Shown here: positions 7,941-15,439 of the stretch, in pieces | Layout: every line of letters starts with the position of its first letter | Numbering within the stretch: the first letter of the stretch is position 1 | Assembly: GCA_016715365.1 (NCBI GenBank) | Contig: JADKAM010000001.1 | Span: 1,674,001-1,738,000 of the forward strand | From: Chitinophagaceae bacterium | Lineage (GTDB): Bacteria; Bacteroidota; Bacteroidia; Chitinophagales; Chitinophagaceae | Direction of reading: 5' to 3' | Length of the DNA: 64,000 bases | Translations under genes and position numbers: made by a program | Notes under the pieces: generated by a model | What the model was told of the DNA's origin: nothing | Databases searched by the model: none | What the model saw: only the letters and a program-made list of their open reading frames with translations

Positions 7941-7978
7941 AGTACTTAGGCCAAAAGCTTAGGTACTTTGCTTTTTTT
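7941..7978 (+). terminator. Terminator-like hairpin after tuf, just downstream of a promoter
   Basis: A ten-base-pair stem (7941-7950 with 7958-7967, two G-T wobbles), a seven-base loop and a T-rich tail from about 7968. It probably ends the tuf transcript. It would also be the first structure in a transcript started from the -7 element at 7930, so it could act as an attenuator. Confidence 0.6.
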
Positions 7979-8055
7979 AAGGGTTTGTAACTCCCAAATG
8001 GAGTGCGTGAACCACTTAATTTTTAAAAGTTCTTTAAATATTTATGCTCTTTTCA

Positions 8056-8090
8056 GCTCCCATCCTGAGCGAAGTCGAAGGGTAAGGGTG
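8056..8090. repeat. Dispersed palindromic repeat copy 1 (core TGAGCGAAGTCGA)
   Basis: The core TGAGCGAAGTCGA at 8066-8078 is flanked by short inverted arms. The same or a closely similar core occurs at 12635, 28393, 36974 and 37028, always between genes. It is a REP-like family seen in many Bacteroidota genomes. Confidence 0.65.
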
Positions 8091-8107
8091 GAAGGGTTAT
8101 TTTTTAC

Positions 8108-8178
8108 ACGGGCATGGTGCAACGGTAGCATACGGGTCTCCAAAACCTTTGATCTGGGTTCGAATCCTAGTGCCCGTG
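8108..8178 (+). tRNA. tRNA-Trp (anticodon CCA)
   Basis: A 71-base tRNA with perfect acceptor ACGGGCA/TGCCCGT and anticodon loop CTCCAAA (CCA). The anticodon stem CGGGT/ACCTT has a C-T mismatch at its outer pair. It lies directly before secE, as is common in bacteria. Confidence 0.95.
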
Positions 8179-8188
8179 CTAATACACG

Positions 8189-8252
8189 GTTAATCCGTTT
8201 AAACGTTAATCCGTTTAAACGTGTTGACTAATTAACTAATTAACGGATTAAC
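8189..8252. repeat. Tandem 16-bp repeat with a downstream inverted copy before secE
   Basis: GTTAATCCGTTTAAAC occurs twice in tandem (8189-8204, 8205-8220). AACGGATTAAC at 8242-8252 is the inverse of its first half. The array could fold into a stem-loop between tRNA-Trp and secE and serve as a processing site. Confidence 0.7.
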
Positions 8253-8261
8253 TAATAAAAC

Positions 8262-8456
8262 ATGAATAAATTTACTGCATACCTTAAAGATTCTTATAAG
8301 GAATTAGTACACAAGGTAACCTGGCCAAACTGGGATCAGCTGCAACAATCTACCATGATTGTATTGGGAGCCACCCTGATTATTACCGGCATGGTTTGGG
8401 TTATGGATTTTGTAGCCAACAACTCCATGAAATTTATTTACCAGTTATTTAAATAA
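8262..8456 (+). CDS. secE: Preprotein translocase subunit SecE
   Basis: A 64-residue protein with the short bacterial SecE layout: an amphipathic helix, the conserved KVTWPNWDQL motif, then one transmembrane segment (about 31-53). It clamps SecY in the inner-membrane translocon. It lies six bases upstream of nusG, the classical secE-nusG pairing, in an operon that starts with tRNA-Trp. Confidence 0.95.
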   Translation: MNKFTAYLKDSYKELVHKVTWPNWDQLQQSTMIVLGATLIITGMVWVMDFVANNSMKFIYQLFK

Positions 8457-8462
8457 AATATT

Positions 8463-9068
8463 ATGGAAGCAACAACACCGATAGTTGAAAAGGTTGAAAA
8501 AGCTGAGAAAGAAAGCAAATGGTATGTGCTCCGTGTAGTAAGCGGTAAAGAACGTAAAATCAAGGAATACCTTGATAAAGATATCGTACGTAATGGCTGG
8601 ACTACAATTGTAAAACAGGTTTTTTTACCGGTTGAAAAGGTGTACAAGGTTTTAAATGGAAAAAAAGTAATGCGTGAGCGTAACTTTTATCCGGGCTATA
8701 TTATGATTGAAGTAGCTGATGGAAAGCTGAATGATGATATGATCCAGTCTATGAGTAATATCAGCAACGTTATGCACTTTTTAACTGATGGGAAAGGATC
8801 AAAAGGTAATATCATTTCTTTACGCAAAGCTGAAGTAAATAAAATGCTGGGTAAAGTAGATGAAATGAGCGATGCCGGCGGAATGACCATGAGTGAGCCT
8901 TTCATCATTGGTGAAACTATTAAGATCATTGACGGTCCGTTCAACGATTTTAACGGCGTTATTGAGGAAGTTAACGACGAAAAGAAAAAACTTAAAGTTC
9001 AGGTTAAGATATTTGGCCGGGCAACGCCGGTTGAACTTAGCTATATGCAGGTTGAAAAAATTGTTTAA
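8463..9068 (+). CDS. nusG: Transcription termination/antitermination factor NusG
   Basis: A 201-residue NusG. The NGN domain opens with WYVLRVVSGKERK and includes FYPGYIMIE; a C-terminal KOW domain follows, with GPFNDFNGVIEE. It binds the RNA polymerase clamp and links it to Rho or to the ribosome. A short N-terminal extension of about 19 charged residues precedes the NGN domain. A hairpin terminator follows six bases after the stop, separating it from the ribosomal-protein genes further on. Confidence 0.96.
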   Translation: MEATTPIVEKVEKAEKESKWYVLRVVSGKERKIKEYLDKDIVRNGWTTIVKQVFLPVEKVYKVLNGKKVMRERNFYPGYIMIEVADGKLNDDMIQSMSNISNVMHFLTDGKGSKGNIISLRKAEVNKMLGKVDEMSDAGGMTMSEPFIIGETIKIIDGPFNDFNGVIEEVNDEKKKLKVQVKIFGRATPVELSYMQVEKIV

Positions 9069-9073
9069 ATTGC

Positions 9074-9096
9074 AAAGCCACGAAAGTGGCTTTTTT
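9074..9096 (+). terminator. Terminator after nusG
   Basis: An eight-base-pair stem closed by a GAAA tetraloop (9082-9085) is followed by six T. It ends the tRNA-Trp/secE/nusG unit. Confidence 0.9.
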
Positions 9097-9115
9097 AAAT
9101 TTTAAATTATAAAAG

Positions 9116-9583
9116 ATGAAAAAATTATTATTACTTATTCCAGCTTTATTGTTAGGCATTTTCTTAATGGCCCAGCCACCTGAAGGAGATGCAAATACAG
9201 GTATGATATTTGGCGAAAAAACAACTGCTGATGGTGCAATACCGGTAGCCGAATTGCCCGGCAAGTTGAACGGTTCAAAGCCTGCAGATGTAAAAGTAAC
9301 CGGTAAAGTAAAAGAAGTTTGCAAGGCAGAAGGTTGCTGGCTTAAAATGGAAACTGCAGACGGAGCCATGATGATTAAAATGAAAGATCATAAGTTTTTG
9401 GTGCCTTTATCAATGAACGGTAAAACAATTGTTGTTGACGGAACCGCTACATTGAAAGAAACTACAGTTGATATGCTTAAACATTATGCAGAAGATGCAG
9501 GAAAGAGTAAGGCAGAAATTGATGCCATAACACAACCCAAGAAAGAAATAACCATGCAGGCTAAAGGTATTTTAGTACTGTAA
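9116..9583 (+). CDS. DUF4920 domain periplasmic protein
   Basis: A 155-residue protein with an N-terminal hydrophobic signal (1-19) likely cleaved before QPPEG. The rest is a small beta-rich domain with VKEVCKAEGCW near residue 70; the paired Cys and following Trp are typical of DUF4920. The family has no established function; Cys pairing suggests metal or redox contact. It sits between two terminators, so it is probably monocistronic, inserted between nusG and rplK. Confidence 0.75.
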   Translation: MKKLLLLIPALLLGIFLMAQPPEGDANTGMIFGEKTTADGAIPVAELPGKLNGSKPADVKVTGKVKEVCKAEGCWLKMETADGAMMIKMKDHKFLVPLSMNGKTIVVDGTATLKETTVDMLKHYAEDAGKSKAEIDAITQPKKEITMQAKGILVL

Positions 9584-9606
9584 GAATCAATTATATTTTT
9601 ATTTTG

Positions 9607-9635
9607 TCCCCCCGATGTATCGGGGGGATTTTTTT
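9607..9635 (+). terminator. Terminator after the DUF4920 gene
   Basis: A perfect GC-rich inverted repeat (9607-9616 with 9619-9628) is followed by seven T. Confidence 0.92.
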
Positions 9636-9718
9636 GAGTATACAGCAGCCAACAATAATCAGAATCCGGTAATAAGTTTACATTTGAGCATAAAACCAAC
9701 GCACTAAAACTAACATTC

Positions 9719-11281
9719 ATGAAAAAGCTTTCCTTCATTATTGCTGCTATAACATTTGTATTCACTTTCTCTGTTACCTCCACAGCACAGGTCATTACTT
9801 CAGCACAAATAGATTCACTTACAGAACTTACACTAAAGACTTTTGATGTGCCCGGCATTTCAGTAGGTGTAATAAAAGATGGTAAACTTATTCATGCAAA
9901 AGGTTACGGTGTTCGTTCGTTGCGTACCATGCAAAAAGTGGATGAAAATACCTTGTTTGGTGTTGCAAGCAACAGTAAAGCATTTACCAGCGCTGCTTTG
10001 GGTATGTTGATTGATGAGGGTAAACTGAAATGGGATGATAAAGTGACCGATTATATTCCCGAATTTAAAATGTACGATCCTTATGTTACAGATGCTTTTA
10101 CAATCCGGGATTTATTAACGCATCGCAGTGGATTAGGATTAGGTGCCGGCGATCTGATGATGTTTCCCGACTCAAACAATTTCACCAAAAAAGATATCAT
10201 ACATAACCTGCGCTATTTAAAAGCGGTATCAGCCTTTCGTACTAAATATGATTATGATAACAACCTCTATATTGTAGCCGGCGAAGTAATAGCAAGAGTA
10301 AGCGGCTTAAGTTGGGAAGATTTTGTTGAACAACGCATCATGCAGCCACTCGGTATGACAGCCAGTAAAGCGTCCATCACCAGGTTGCCAAACAGAAACA
10401 ATATTGTAATGCCCCATGCTCCCGTTAATGGAAAAATAACCACCATTGATATTGAGTGGAGCGAAACAGCCAATGCGGCAGGTGGTATTGTAAGTAATAT
10501 CACCGACCTCAGCAAATGGCTGATCATGCAAATGGATAATGGTAAGTATGGTGATGGAAAAAAAATGTTCAGTGAAGAAGTGCACAACGATTTTTGGGCA
10601 CCACAAACCATTATTAATGTTGGTGGACCCGGAGCATATAATACACATTTTGCAGCTTATGGCCTGGGTTGGTTTTTAAGCGATGTTAAAGGGTATAAAC
10701 AGGTTACACATACAGGCGGACTTGCCGGTATTGTAACACAAATCACTTTAATACCCGAATTAAAATTAGGAATCATTGTATTGACCAATCAGCAGTCTGG
10801 TGCCGCTTTTACAGCTATTACCAACACCATTAAAGATAGTTACCTGGGCGTAAAAGGCTTTGACAGGGTAAAGCAAATGCACGACCGGGTTGTAAAAAAT
10901 GAGGCCGATGCAAAAAAGATAACCGATACTATCTGGGCGGGCATTGCAGCGCAACAAAAAAGTAATGCACCCAAAGCTGACATCAATAATTTCACTGGTA
11001 CTTACACCGATCAATGGTTTGGCGATGTAACCATTTCTGTAAAGAACGGGCAGCCGTGGTTTGACAGCAAGCGTTCCCCAAAACTCAGCGGTATATTGCT
11101 GCCTTTTAAAGGCAATACCTTCGTCGCTAAATGGAACGACCGCAGTATGGATGCCGACGCTTATGTAAAATTTGAACTGGACGAAAATGATAAAGCCTCT
11201 GGTTTTAAAATGGCTGCTATTTCCCCATTAACCGATTTTAGCTTTGATTTTCAGGATCTGGATTTGAAAAGGGTAAAATAA
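9719..11281 (+). CDS. Serine hydrolase, class C beta-lactamase/DD-peptidase fold
   Basis: A 520-residue exported protein with a signal peptide (1-24, ending STAQ). The catalytic domain holds SNSK (S84 to K87, the SxxK nucleophile motif), YDYDNNLY with the YxN triad and HTGG in place of KTG. These three motifs define the beta-lactamase class C/PBP4* family. The C-terminal 110 residues match the beta-barrel extension often called DUF3471. It may be a peptidase or esterase acting in the periplasm; true beta-lactamase activity is not implied. It has no obvious tie to the ribosomal genes on either side. Confidence 0.88.
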   Translation: MKKLSFIIAAITFVFTFSVTSTAQVITSAQIDSLTELTLKTFDVPGISVGVIKDGKLIHAKGYGVRSLRTMQKVDENTLFGVASNSKAFTSAALGMLIDEGKLKWDDKVTDYIPEFKMYDPYVTDAFTIRDLLTHRSGLGLGAGDLMMFPDSNNFTKKDIIHNLRYLKAVSAFRTKYDYDNNLYIVAGEVIARVSGLSWEDFVEQRIMQPLGMTASKASITRLPNRNNIVMPHAPVNGKITTIDIEWSETANAAGGIVSNITDLSKWLIMQMDNGKYGDGKKMFSEEVHNDFWAPQTIINVGGPGAYNTHFAAYGLGWFLSDVKGYKQVTHTGGLAGIVTQITLIPELKLGIIVLTNQQSGAAFTAITNTIKDSYLGVKGFDRVKQMHDRVVKNEADAKKITDTIWAGIAAQQKSNAPKADINNFTGTYTDQWFGDVTISVKNGQPWFDSKRSPKLSGILLPFKGNTFVAKWNDRSMDADAYVKFELDENDKASGFKMAAISPLTDFSFDFQDLDLKRVK

Positions 11282-11375
11282 TGACTACTAAAAGTGCTAA
11301 ATGCCTGGCTTTCAATAAACTGCCAAAAGCTTAAAAAAATCTAAAATCGGCAATCTAAAATCTAAAATAAATACA

Positions 11376-11383
11376 TACCTTTG
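11376..11383 (+). promoter_or_regulatory. -7 promoter element for the rplKAJL operon
   Basis: TACCTTTG matches the consensus and is followed by GCCGCCCC. It leaves a leader of about 80 bases before rplK. A repeated ATCTAAAAT word precedes it. Confidence 0.7.
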
Positions 11384-11467
11384 CCGCCCCAAATAGTTCT
11401 TTAGTAGAAATATTGACTTGGGAGTTTCGGTTATTGCCGGAACGTTATCACCAAAAAAAGTAAAAAA

Positions 11468-11911
11468 ATGGCAAAAGAGATCACCGGCTATGTCAAGCTC
11501 CAGTGTAAAGGAGGACAAGCCAATCCGGCACCGCCAATAGGACCTGCCTTAGGTTCTAAAGGTATCAACATCATGGAGTTCTGTAAAGCTTTCAATGGCA
11601 GAACCCAGGACAAACAGGGTAAAGTGCTTCCTGTTTTAATCACCGTTTATGCTGACAAGTCTTTCGACTTCGTTATCAAAACCCCACCCGCAGCTGTACA
11701 GTTAATGGATGCAGCAAAAATCACCAGCGGCAGTAAAGAACCAAACCGTGTTAAGGTTGGAAAAGTTACCTGGGCTCAGGTAGAAGAGATAGCCAAAGAC
11801 AAAATGGAAGATCTGAACGCTTTTACTATTAACAGCGCTATGAAAATGGTTGCCGGTACTGCACGCAGTATGGGTTTAACTGTTGAAGGTACAGCTCCCT
11901 GGGAAAATTAA
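11468..11911 (+). CDS. rplK: Large ribosomal subunit protein uL11
   Basis: A 147-residue uL11. The N-terminal domain carries the proline-rich NPAPPIGPALGSKGINIMEFCKAFN segment and the C-terminal domain binds the GTPase-centre rRNA. Length and start agree with the family. It opens the rplK-rplA-rplJ-rplL cluster, with 24 bp to rplA. Confidence 0.97.
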   Translation: MAKEITGYVKLQCKGGQANPAPPIGPALGSKGINIMEFCKAFNGRTQDKQGKVLPVLITVYADKSFDFVIKTPPAAVQLMDAAKITSGSKEPNRVKVGKVTWAQVEEIAKDKMEDLNAFTINSAMKMVAGTARSMGLTVEGTAPWEN

Positions 11912-11935
11912 TTATCAACCTAAAATTTGTAAAAA

Positions 11936-12625
11936 ATGATTACGAAAAAAAGAAAAGTAGCAAATACTAAGGTTGATATTAATAAAGCATATTCCTTAAA
12001 GGAAGCTTCAGCCTTGGTTAAAGAAGTAAACACAACAAAATTCGATAGTTCTGTTGATCTGCACATTAAATTGGGAGTAGATCCTAAGAAAGCCGATCAG
12101 GCCATCCGTGGTACAGTATCACTGCCTCATGGAACCGGTAAAACAAAACGTGTATTGGTTTTATGTACACCAGATAAAGAAGCCGAAGCTACTGCAGCCG
12201 GTGCTGATTATGTTGGTTTGGATGAATTCATTACCAAGATCGAAGGCGGTTGGACAGATATTGATGTAATTGTTGCCACTCCATCGGTAATGCCGAAGAT
12301 TGGTAAATTGGGTAAAGTGTTAGGTCCACGTAACCTGATGCCGAATCCTAAAACAGGTACAGTTACCAATGATGTGGCAGGTGCCATCAATGATTTAAAA
12401 GGTGGTAAAATTGCTTTTAAGGTAGATAAAGTGGGTATTATCCATGCTTCTATCGGCAGGGTAAGTTTTGCTCCTGAAAAGATCGCTGAAAACAGCCAGG
12501 AACTTATTAATGCTGTAGTTAAATTAAAACCATCTTCCTCTAAAGGTACTTACCTGAGAGGTGTTAGCATGGCCAGTACAATGAGCCCCGGTATTTCAAT
12601 TGACACAAAATCTGTTCAAAACTAA
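11936..12625 (+). CDS. rplA: Large ribosomal subunit protein uL1
   Basis: A 229-residue uL1 of the L1 stalk, with the conserved VLGPRNLMPNPKTGTVT segment and SLPHGTGK near residue 60. It binds 23S rRNA and governs release of deacylated tRNA. In many bacteria it also represses its own operon mRNA; no clear L1-binding mimic was identified here. It is separated from rplJ by a dispersed palindromic repeat. Confidence 0.97.
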   Translation: MITKKRKVANTKVDINKAYSLKEASALVKEVNTTKFDSSVDLHIKLGVDPKKADQAIRGTVSLPHGTGKTKRVLVLCTPDKEAEATAAGADYVGLDEFITKIEGGWTDIDVIVATPSVMPKIGKLGKVLGPRNLMPNPKTGTVTNDVAGAINDLKGGKIAFKVDKVGIIHASIGRVSFAPEKIAENSQELINAVVKLKPSSSKGTYLRGVSMASTMSPGISIDTKSVQN

Positions 12626-12630
12626 TCCAG

Positions 12631-12652
12631 GTACTGAGCGAAGTCGAAGTAC
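12631..12652. repeat. Dispersed palindromic repeat copy 2, inside the ribosomal operon
   Basis: The core TGAGCGAAGTCGA (12635-12647) is flanked by inverted arms GTACT and AGTAC. It lies between rplA and rplJ and would form a small hairpin in the polycistronic mRNA. Confidence 0.7.
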
Positions 12653-12676
12653 AAAGGATGACAAAAAATAATTGAT

Positions 12677-13345
12677 ATGACAAAGCAGGAAAAAAATGAA
12701 GTGATTGAGGTGCTGAAAGGCAAGTTTGCCCAGTACAACAACTTCTATATAACCGATACAGAAAGCTTAACAGTAGCACAGGTTGGCAAATTGCGCAACC
12801 ATTGCTTTAATAAGCAGGTAGAAATGAAAGTGGCTAAGAATACACTTATCCGCAAAGCATTAGAAAGCCTGGATGCTGAAAAATACAGCGGCGTTTTTGA
12901 TTCACTGCACCAGGTAACAGCCCTGATGTTCAGCGAAAATCCAAAAGAGCCGGCGATGATCATCAGCAGCTTTCGTAAAGAGAACAACAACGAAAGGCCT
13001 TTACTGAAAGCAGCTTTCATTAACGGAGATGTATTTGTTGGTAACGATCAGCTGAAAGCATTAACCCAGATCAAAACCAAGAATGAACTGATTGGTGAAG
13101 TGATCGGCTTATTGCAATCACCAATACAACGTGTATTGGGCGCTTTACAAAACAAAGATGCAGCAAAGGAAGTAGTAGCTGAAGAAGCTGCTGCACCGGT
13201 TGCGGAAGTTGTAGCAGAAGCTCCAGCTGTTGAAGCAGCCCCGGTTGCCGAAGCACCAGCTACAGAAACACCAGCAGCAGAAGCAGCACCGGAAACACCG
13301 GCCGCTGAAGATGCAAAAGGTGAAGATGAAGCACCACAGGCTTAA
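12677..13345 (+). CDS. rplJ: Large ribosomal subunit protein uL10 with a long Ala/Pro/Glu-rich tail
   Basis: A 222-residue uL10. The first roughly 160 residues match the rRNA-binding domain and the C-terminal helix that carries bL12 dimers. About 60 further residues are a low-complexity tail of Ala, Pro, Glu and Val, ending EDEAPQA. Typical bacterial uL10 proteins have 165-180 residues. The tail is acidic and likely disordered. It is followed by rplL after a 119-bp spacer with a small hairpin (13426-13438). Confidence 0.95.
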   Translation: MTKQEKNEVIEVLKGKFAQYNNFYITDTESLTVAQVGKLRNHCFNKQVEMKVAKNTLIRKALESLDAEKYSGVFDSLHQVTALMFSENPKEPAMIISSFRKENNNERPLLKAAFINGDVFVGNDQLKALTQIKTKNELIGEVIGLLQSPIQRVLGALQNKDAAKEVVAEEAAAPVAEVVAEAPAVEAAPVAEAPATETPAAEAAPETPAAEDAKGEDEAPQA

Positions 13346-13425
13346 TTAAACCTGTAACCATTTGAAATAAGCTAATTAATTAGCTCATTAAATAAAGTAA
13401 CAATTTTTTAAAAACGCTCCGACGG

Positions 13426-13438
13426 ACCCTTTAAGGGT
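13426..13438 (+). other. Short hairpin in the rplJ-rplL spacer
   Basis: ACCCTTTAAGGGT is an inverted repeat that lies in a GC-richer patch 27 bp before rplL. It could be a processing or attenuation element, as the rplJ-rplL spacer is a known control point in other bacteria. Its role here is inferred only from position. Confidence 0.4.
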
Positions 13439-13464
13439 GTGAAGCCGGAAAAAAAACAAACATT

Positions 13465-13836
13465 ATGGCAGACGTAAAAGCATTAGCTGAAAACTTAGTA
13501 GGCTTAACAGTAAAAGAAGTACAGGAATTAGCAGAATTCTTAAAATCAGAGTATGGTATTGAACCAGCTGCTGCTGCAGTTGTAGTAAGTGCTGGTGGCG
13601 ATGGCCCGGCTGCTGCTGAAGAGAAAACATCTTTTGATGTTATCTTAAAAAGCGCAGGTGCTAACAAATTAGCGATCGTTAAGATCGTTAAAGAATTAAC
13701 AGGCTTAGGACTGAAAGAAGCTAAAGATTTAGTTGATGGCGCTCCAAAACCAGTTAAAGAAGGTGCTGATAAAGCAACTGCAGAAGAAATCAAAACTAAA
13801 TTAACAGAAGCAGGTGCTGACGTTGAAATTGCTTAA
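13465..13836 (+). CDS. rplL: Large ribosomal subunit protein bL12
   Basis: A 123-residue bL12. It has an N-terminal dimerisation helix, an Ala/Gly-rich hinge (about 40-55) and a C-terminal domain with IVKIVKELTGLGLKEAKDLVDGAP, which recruits translational GTPases. A strong terminator follows. It is the last gene of this ribosomal cluster; rpoB starts a separate unit about 1.6 kb on, after rnd. Confidence 0.97.
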   Translation: MADVKALAENLVGLTVKEVQELAEFLKSEYGIEPAAAAVVVSAGGDGPAAAEEKTSFDVILKSAGANKLAIVKIVKELTGLGLKEAKDLVDGAPKPVKEGADKATAEEIKTKLTEAGADVEIA

Positions 13837-13857
13837 TTAATTCCTTTAAAATAGCTA

Positions 13858-13892
13858 AAGGCCGATACGCATCAAGTGTATCGGCTTTTTTT
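13858..13892 (+). terminator. Terminator after rplL
   Basis: A stem GCCGATAC/GTATCGGC (13861-13868 with 13878-13885), extended by A-T pairs, is followed by a run of T. Confidence 0.92.
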
Positions 13893-13965
13893 TGAAATTT
13901 TTACTTGGTATAAATTGTGGCCGTTTTATTTTGTATAATATATTTAAATCAGCGATTTCAATAAA

Positions 13966-15150
13966 ATGCATTCTACCCAAAGTCTATTGCCTGCACCTAA
14001 AAAAGTACCTGTTACATACGTTACAACTGCCGATGCATTGGCAAGTTGCATATGCCAGCTTGAACAGGCAACCGAAATCGCATTTGACCTGGAATTTGAC
14101 CGCGACAATTATACGTATGGCTTCAACCTATGCTTAATGCAAATTGCCAGCGCTACACATTGCTTTCTTATTGATCCCAAAGCCGGCCTGGATATTACTT
14201 TGACTTTTCCGGTTTTGGAAAATCCGGCCATACAAAAAGTTGTACACTGCTCTTCAGAAGATTTACGATTGCTGCACTCTTTAAAATGCTACCCAACAAA
14301 CCTGGCGGATACAGAAGTTTATGCCAAACTGCTAAACTACGAACGAACATCGCTTGGTGCTATGATACAGCAGCTGTTTGGTTTGGAACTGGATAAAAAA
14401 ATGCAGAAAGTAAACTGGGTATTAAGGCCACTGAAGCAGGAACAACTTATTTATGCAGCCAACGATGTACTGTATCTTCTGCAAATGAAGGCTGCACTGG
14501 AAGAACAGGCAGCAGAAAAAAATATGCTCCCTTTTTTGCAGGATGAAAACAGCCTCTTGACCTCCACTATACACAGTTTGGAGCCTAAAGATAATTTCCT
14601 TAAAAAAAGTGATTTACTTTACTTAAGCCCTTACCATCAGTATGTACTAAATGGTTTGTTTTGCTACAGAGATAAGCTTGCCCAACAGCAAAATAAGCCT
14701 GCACACTACATTATGAATGAAGAAACTGTACGAAACCTGGCATCAAACAAAATAGGCCAAAACGATTGGCAAAGTACAAAAGGTTTACACCCTGCAGTTA
14801 AAAGTAATGAAGGCCAGGACATGCTGTTTAGATACATCGAAAAATTACATATCGATGCAAACAGTAAAAAATTATCTCGTAAAAGAAACCGTGTAGACTA
14901 CCTGGATAGGGATTTTCAAACGGAAAAAGAAAAATCAGATATTATAAAAGCATCGATCTTTACCCCCATTCAAAACGAGATTACTACAAACTTTGGCGAA
15001 CATGCTATGCGCTTTATTTTTAGCACTGCTACGGTAAATACCATTTTACAAGGCCAGTTAAAAATAGGAGAAATGAAAGCGCCCTATAAAAGAATGCTTA
15101 TTAAAAATGCTGCTCAGAAACTGGGTATAGATTTATCGGGGTATGAGTAA
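13966..15150 (+). CDS. rnd: Ribonuclease D-like 3'-5' exonuclease with HRDC domain
   Basis: A 394-residue protein. The DEDD exonuclease domain shows FDLEFD (ExoI Asp and Glu), LADTEVYAKLL (ExoII) and YAANDVLYLL (ExoIII, Tyr-x3-Asp). A helical HRDC-like region follows (about 215-300). RNase D trims tRNA and other stable RNA 3' ends. It interrupts the usual rplL-rpoB adjacency, which many bacteria keep as one operon, and rpoB downstream has its own promoter. Confidence 0.88.
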   Translation: MHSTQSLLPAPKKVPVTYVTTADALASCICQLEQATEIAFDLEFDRDNYTYGFNLCLMQIASATHCFLIDPKAGLDITLTFPVLENPAIQKVVHCSSEDLRLLHSLKCYPTNLADTEVYAKLLNYERTSLGAMIQQLFGLELDKKMQKVNWVLRPLKQEQLIYAANDVLYLLQMKAALEEQAAEKNMLPFLQDENSLLTSTIHSLEPKDNFLKKSDLLYLSPYHQYVLNGLFCYRDKLAQQQNKPAHYIMNEETVRNLASNKIGQNDWQSTKGLHPAVKSNEGQDMLFRYIEKLHIDANSKKLSRKRNRVDYLDRDFQTEKEKSDIIKASIFTPIQNEITTNFGEHAMRFIFSTATVNTILQGQLKIGEMKAPYKRMLIKNAAQKLGIDLSGYE

Positions 15151-15342
15151 GGGTTGTTTTCATTATCAATTCCCCTGAAACTAGTCGGGTGCCAAATCGA
15201 TAAAAACGATTTTAAGCAGGTTTATTCAGGCTTTTTAAACCCAGGAATAAGAAAAAGGCCTAAATATTCGGGTTATCCACAAAAACCCTTCCAATTCCAC
15301 AAAAAATCGTATATCGTAATCAAAAAATAGGAAAATAATCCC

Positions 15343-15350
15343 TACCTTTG
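15343..15350 (+). promoter_or_regulatory. -7 promoter element for rpoB
   Basis: TACCTTTG matches the consensus and is followed by CCCTCC. A leader of about 85 bases precedes rpoB. The rest of the 289-bp spacer (15151-15439) shows no other clear element apart from one DnaA-box-like word. Confidence 0.7.
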
Positions 15351-15439
15351 CCCTCCTTTAATTTAGGGGCAGTGGCGCAAGTTGTTCCAAAGCCTTAAAA
15401 TAAAGGATCTTCTGCACACTTAAACGTCTTAATTACAAT

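Noticed and set aside
7968..8231. An 87-codon frame between tuf and secE
   Set aside because: It runs straight through tRNA-Trp and a dispersed repeat, and shows no protein-like pattern.
9719..11281. Antibiotic-resistance beta-lactamase
   Set aside because: The SxxK, YxN and HTGG motifs fit the broad serine hydrolase family with a DUF3471-type tail; nothing marks it as a resistance enzyme.
13892..14137. An 81-codon frame overlapping the rnd start
   Set aside because: It overlaps the RNase D gene in another frame, and the RNase D frame has clear exonuclease motifs.
15273..15281. TTATCCACA, a perfect DnaA-box word in the rpoB leader
   Set aside because: A single box without a cluster, AT-rich unwinding region or dnaA/dnaN neighbour is not enough for an origin; chance is likely.
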